A DNA stretch of 7,759 bases from Burkholderiales bacterium (GTDB lineage Bacteria; Pseudomonadota; Gammaproteobacteria; Burkholderiales; Burkholderiaceae): assembly GCA_903643055.1 (NCBI GenBank), contig CAHJWV010000610.1, forward strand, positions 1 to 7,759, given 5' to 3'. The notes beneath the pieces are model-generated. The model saw nothing but the letters and a program-made list of their open reading frames with translations, did not search any database and was not told where the DNA came from. The position numbers and the translations under genes were made by a program. Every line of letters begins with the position of its first letter. Positions within the stretch are counted from its first letter, which is position 1. This document shows positions 4,507-7,759 of this stretch, piece after piece.

Positions 4507-6495
4507 ATGACATTCCATTTTTCCCGGCGCAGCCCGCCGTGGCCCGGGCGCTGTTTGCAAGGCCGGCCTTTGTCTTTTTCCTGGATGGCGCTGGCGATGC
4601 TCGCCGGCTCGTGCAGCGCCGCGCAAGCGCAGCTCACACTGGCGCCGGTGGTCGTCAGCGCAACCCGTTTTGCCGACGATGCCGACAAGCTGGCCTTCGG
4701 CGTCAGCGTGATCACGGCCGAAGACATTCGCCAATCGGGCGCGAGCACCGTCAACGAAGCGGTGATGAAGCTGCTCGGCGTGCCCGGCCGCCTCGACCTC
4801 TATGGCGGTGGTGATTACGCGCTCGACCTGCGTGGCTTCGGCAGTGCAGCCGACAGCAACCAGGTGGTCATCGTCGATGGCGTTCGCATCAACGAGGCCG
4901 ATCTCGGCGGCACGCGGCTCTCGGGCATTCCGATCGATTCGGTGGAGCGCATTGAGGTCATCCGTGGCAGCGGCACCGTGCTGTACGGCGAAGGTGCGGC
5001 GGGTGGCGTGATCGTCATCGCCACCCGTGCCGGGCAAGGCCTCGCGCGCAGCAACGAGGCCCGCACCTACGCGGCGATCGGTAGCCATGCGCTGCTCGAC
5101 ACCCGCGCCGGCGCCACGCTCAACGCCGGTGAGCTGTCGCTGGAGCTGGCGGGTGCGGCGCGCACGTCCGACAACCACCGCGAGAACTTCCATTCGCGCA
5201 AAGACGGCGCATCGGCCGGCCTGCAATGGCGGCATGAGGGCTTGCGCTTGGGCCTTCGCCAGTCGTACGACAAGCTCGATGGCGGCCTACCTGGATCGTT
5301 GAGCGCAGCCCAATATGAGGCTGACCCGCGACAGAGCCGCACGCCGAATGACCACGCGTCGATCCGCAACCGCCAAAGCGGCGTGCTGGTGCAAGCTGAT
5401 TTGGGCGACTGGCAGCTGGCCTTCGATGCCGGCTGGCGCGACAAGGCCTTACGCAGCGTCAATGTCTACAACGGGTCGGCGTCGGCCTATGACTATGACG
5501 TCGAGGCCTCGACCTACGCGCTGCGCGCCCGTTACAGCCAGGCCTGGGGCGCGCTCACCCATGCGCTGACTGCGGGCTTCGATGCGAACGAATGGACGCG
5601 GAAGGCGCCCGGTGACGATGCCTCGCGGGCCGACGCGAGCAGCCGGGCGCTCTATCTGAAAGACGACGTGAGCCTTGGCTCGGGGACGCGCTTCAGCGTG
5701 GGCTGGCGCGCCGAGCGCATCGACAAGACCCGCGGCGCGGCCTCGGATGTGGCTGTGGATGACATTCAGCATGCCTGGGATCTGGGCGTGACACAGTCGA
5801 TCGGCGGCGGCGCTTCGGCTTACGGCCGCGTGGGCCGCAGTTTCAGGCTGCCGAACGTCGATGAGTTTGGCTTTACCGCGCCGGGCGTGAGTCTGCGCGC
5901 GCAGACCTCGCGCGATGTGGAACTCGGCGCTCGTTGGGCCGATCGCCGCACCCGCGCCGAGCTGAGGGTGTATCGCAGCGCGCTGACCGACGAGATCGGC
6001 TACGACCCGACGGTGCCCGGCGAATTCTTCAACGGCGCCAACGTCAACTTCGATCTGACGCGGCGCCAGGGTGTCGAGCTGGAACTGTCGCAAGCCGTTA
6101 GCGATGCGTTCAGTGTGCGCGTGGTCGCGGCCAGCCGGCAGGCACGCTTCGAGTCCGGAGCTTATGAAGGCAAGCGCGTGGCGCTGGTGCCGCGCAGCAC
6201 GCTGTCGCTGCAGGCTGGCTGGAAGCCAGCGGCCGGCCACACGGTCGATGCTTATCTCAACACCATATCGTCTCAGCACCCTGACTTCGCCAATGCGTGC
6301 AGCATGCCGCGCTATACGACGATGGACCTGCGCTACGCCTTTCAGCGCGATGCCATCGAGCTGGCGCTGGGCGTGAGCAACCTCGCGGATCGCAAGTACT
6401 ACACGCAGGCCTTCCGCTGTGCCGGCGGCCAGGTGTCGTCGATTTATCCGGAAGACGGGCGTGCGTTGGTGGCCTCCTTGCGCTTGACCTTTTGA
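4507..6495 (+). CDS. btuB: BtuB-type TonB-dependent cobalamin receptor
   Basis: A 662-residue outer-membrane receptor for vitamin B12 and related corrinoids, energised by TonB. The start at 4507 follows an AAGAGA ribosome binding site; the frame is open back to 4348, but that part is the riboswitch. Residues 1-41 form a signal peptide with a long basic N-region and a hydrophobic core WMALAMLAGSC, cleaved after AQA at about 41. The TonB box PVVVSATR follows at about 47-54. The plug domain runs to about 175, with ALDLRGFGS (105-113), NQVVIVDGVRIN (118-129), and SVERIEVIRGSGTVLYGEGAAGGVIVI (145-171). The remainder is a 22-strand-type barrel, ending in the terminal phenylalanine of LVASLRLTF. The full length is normal for the family. 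The riboswitch upstream and cobU and btuF downstream support the cobalamin substrate. Confidence 0.93.
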   Translation: MTFHFSRRSPPWPGRCLQGRPLSFSWMALAMLAGSCSAAQAQLTLAPVVVSATRFADDADKLAFGVSVITAEDIRQSGASTVNEAVMKLLGVPGRLDLYGGGDYALDLRGFGSAADSNQVVIVDGVRINEADLGGTRLSGIPIDSVERIEVIRGSGTVLYGEGAAGGVIVIATRAGQGLARSNEARTYAAIGSHALLDTRAGATLNAGELSLELAGAARTSDNHRENFHSRKDGASAGLQWRHEGLRLGLRQSYDKLDGGLPGSLSAAQYEADPRQSRTPNDHASIRNRQSGVLVQADLGDWQLAFDAGWRDKALRSVNVYNGSASAYDYDVEASTYALRARYSQAWGALTHALTAGFDANEWTRKAPGDDASRADASSRALYLKDDVSLGSGTRFSVGWRAERIDKTRGAASDVAVDDIQHAWDLGVTQSIGGGASAYGRVGRSFRLPNVDEFGFTAPGVSLRAQTSRDVELGARWADRRTRAELRVYRSALTDEIGYDPTVPGEFFNGANVNFDLTRRQGVELELSQAVSDAFSVRVVAASRQARFESGAYEGKRVALVPRSTLSLQAGWKPAAGHTVDAYLNTISSQHPDFANACSMPRYTTMDLRYAFQRDAIELALGVSNLADRKYYTQAFRCAGGQVSSIYPEDGRALVASLRLTF

Positions 6496-6510
6496 ACAGA
6501 ACCCCGCCAC

Positions 6511-7077
6511 ATGCCCGACAGCGAACTCATTCTTGGCGGCCAGCGCAGCGGCAAGTCGCGCTGCGCGGAGCTGCGCGCGGCTCGCTGGCTGCAGGGTGCA
6601 GACCGCTCGGCGGTGTTGCTGGCCACGGCGCATGCCGGTGATGACGAGATGCATGAGCGCATTGCCCGCCATCGCATGGACCGCGCTGAGCGCGTGCCGG
6701 GACTGGTGACCGAAGAGGTGCCGCGCGCTCTGGCTTCGGCCGTGCGCCGCTGGAGCCGGCCCCATCGTTTGATCGTCATCGATTGCATGACCTTGTGGCT
6801 GACGCAAATGCTGATGCCGCTGGCGGGCGAAGCGCTCAGTTCGGTGGCGCTCGAAGCGGCCTGCGACGAGCTGTACGCAGCGCTGAAAGCGGCGCCGGGG
6901 CCGGTGGTGTGTGTGTCGAACGAGATCGGGCTCGGGCTGTCGCCGATGTCGCGCGAGACCCGCCGTTTCGTTGATGAGCTGGGCCGGCTGCATCAGGCGC
7001 TGGCGGCGCAGTGCAGCGACGTGACCTTGATGATCGCAGGCATCGAGATGCCGGTGAAGCGGAAGGCGGGCGGATGA
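6511..7077 (+). CDS. cobU: Adenosylcobinamide kinase/adenosylcobinamide-phosphate guanylyltransferase (CobU/CobP)
   Basis: A 188-residue cytoplasmic enzyme that phosphorylates adenosylcobinamide and then transfers GMP to it, giving GDP-cobinamide for assembly of the lower loop of cobalamin. The P-loop GGQRSGKS is at 9-16. A histidine in ERIARHRMDR (H54) matches the family's guanylylated histidine region. IDCMTLWLTQML, from about residue 90, and VVCVSNEIGLGLSPMSRETRRFVDELG (about 130-157) are the other family signatures. Key residues look intact and the length is normal. It starts 15 bases after the btuB stop, with no strong ribosome binding site. Its stop codon overlaps the btuF start (ATGA), which indicates one operon. 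In this setting it serves salvage of imported cobinamide; the de novo pathway could also use it. The alternative name is cobP. Confidence 0.95.
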   Translation: MPDSELILGGQRSGKSRCAELRAARWLQGADRSAVLLATAHAGDDEMHERIARHRMDRAERVPGLVTEEVPRALASAVRRWSRPHRLIVIDCMTLWLTQMLMPLAGEALSSVALEAACDELYAALKAAPGPVVCVSNEIGLGLSPMSRETRRFVDELGRLHQALAAQCSDVTLMIAGIEMPVKRKAGG

Positions 7078-7740
7078 AGATCATGCAGAGATGGCTGGGC
7101 GCAGCGCGCTCCGGTGATCGCCATCCACGTCGTCACCGGTGGCTTGGGCTCGGCGTGAATGGCCTGTGCGCTTTGCTGTTCGCTCTGTCGTGTGCGGCAA
7201 CTGGCGCCACATCGGCCAACCCGATCGAGGTGCCGGACTACCGAGGCAAAACGCTGAGCCTGCCAGCGCCGCCCCAGCGCATCGTCAGCCTGCTGCCTTC
7301 GCTGACCGAAGGCGTGTGTGCACTGGGCGCGTGCGCGCGCCTGGTCGGCACCGATCGTTATTCCAATTCGCCGGCCGAAGTGCTCGCGCTGCCCAAGCTC
7401 GGCGGGTTGGAGGATGCGCAGGTCGAGCGCATCGTCGCGCTGAAGCCGGATGTCGTGCTGGCCGCGCCCTCGGCCCGCGTAACCGACCGGTTAGAGCAAT
7501 TGGGCGTGAAGGTGCTGGTGATCGACTCCAACACCCATGCCGAGGTGCAGCGCGGCCTCCTGAGCCTGGCGCAACTGTTGGGTATGCCCGACAAAGCCAG
7601 CGTGGTGTGGACGGCGATCCAGCGCGACTTGAGCTCGGCGGCGGCCCGCGTGCCGAAAGCCTTGCGAGGCCAGCGCGTTTATTTCGAGATTGACGGTTCC
7701 GGCTATGCGGCCGGCGCCGGCTCGTTCATTGGCGAGCGTC
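7074..7740 (+). CDS. btuF: BtuF-type cobalamin-binding periplasmic protein, 3' end missing
   Basis: The substrate-binding protein of a cobalamin ABC importer, carrying corrinoid from BtuB to BtuC/BtuD. About 222 genuine codons are present and the C-terminus is lost at the contig end; full-length relatives have roughly 270-300 residues. The start at 7074 overlaps the cobU stop (ATGA), preceded by GGAAGG; an ATG at 7083 is an alternative. Residues about 1-48 form a signal peptide with an arginine- and histidine-rich N-region and the hydrophobic core LGVNGLCALLFALS, probably cleaved after ATSA. The family opening PQRIVSLLPSLTEGVCALGA is at 67-86, then LVGTDRYSNSPAEVLALPKLGG (90-111) and VERIVALKPDVVLA (117-130), followed by YAAGAGSFIG near the end. 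The frame stays open through 7759, but codons after 7740 are adapter sequence and must not be translated. Confidence 0.9.
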
Positions 7741-7759
7741 AGATCGGAAGAGCACACGT
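7741..7759. other. Illumina TruSeq adapter remnant at the contig end
   Basis: The final 19 bases, AGATCGGAAGAGCACACGT, are identical to the beginning of the TruSeq read adapter. They break into btuF at a point where the protein family would continue, giving the foreign ending QIGRAHV in frame. On the minus strand they create the false start MCSSDL. These bases should be trimmed. Confidence 0.97.

Noticed and set aside
4318..5235. A 305-codon minus-strand open frame over the riboswitch and the start of btuB
   Set aside because: It is a shadow of btuB with low-complexity R/A/H-rich translation, and it crosses the riboswitch.
5449..6993. A 514-codon open frame on the minus strand across btuB and cobU
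   Set aside because: It is antisense to two clear genes; the translation is rich in arginine, alanine and histidine with no domain, as expected from GC-biased third positions of the real genes.
7139..7693. A 184-codon plus-strand open frame in another frame than btuF
   Set aside because: The btuF frame from 7074 carries the recognisable family motifs; this one is an alanine- and arginine-rich shadow.
1..7759. CRISPR arrays, tRNA or rRNA genes, insertion sequences
   Set aside because: No regularly spaced repeats, no tRNA cloverleaf, no rRNA stretch and no transposase-like frame were seen on either strand.

Overview
The window looks like one end of a draft contig from a high-GC betaproteobacterium, most likely a member of Burkholderiales. 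This rests on the strongly GC-biased third codon positions and on the gene order: a ZapB-like coiled-coil gene, zapA, 6S RNA and an EVE-domain gene. The assignment is by recognition of families, not by a database search. The last 19 bases (7741-7759) match the start of the Illumina TruSeq adapter, so they are sequencing artefact and not genome.

Left part (1-2831): a Crp/Fnr-type regulator on the minus strand (35-754); a spacer of about 350 bases; a small DUF1488-like gene on the plus strand (1107-1367); then about 970 bases with no convincing gene and visibly lower GC. This last stretch ends in a good sigma-70-type promoter that drives a short lysine-rich protein (2342-2647).

Middle part (2832-4156): a minus-strand housekeeping block, read 5' to 3' as a ZapB-like coiled-coil protein, ZapA, 6S RNA and an EVE-domain protein. 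The first two genes overlap by four bases (ATGA). The 6S RNA (3331-3512) is clear from its long terminal stem, its length of about 182 nt, its inner closing pair and its position between zapA and the EVE gene. It is an RNA gene that an ORF-only annotation would miss.

Right part (4207-7740): a plus-strand cobalamin uptake and salvage operon under a cobalamin riboswitch (4219-4424). It encodes a BtuB-type TonB-dependent outer-membrane receptor (4507-6495), the bifunctional adenosylcobinamide kinase/guanylyltransferase CobU/CobP (6511-7077) and the start of a BtuF-type periplasmic binding protein (from 7074), which is cut off at the contig end. Receptor and binding protein would carry corrinoid across the envelope, and CobU/CobP would activate salvaged cobinamide. 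Gene overlap and the riboswitch suggest one co-regulated transcript that probably continues into btuC/btuD or further cob genes beyond the contig.

I found no previously undescribed system. The items most worth a second look are the adapter tail, the 6S locus, the riboswitch leader, the lysine-rich protein with its own promoter, and the gene-poor stretch before it.
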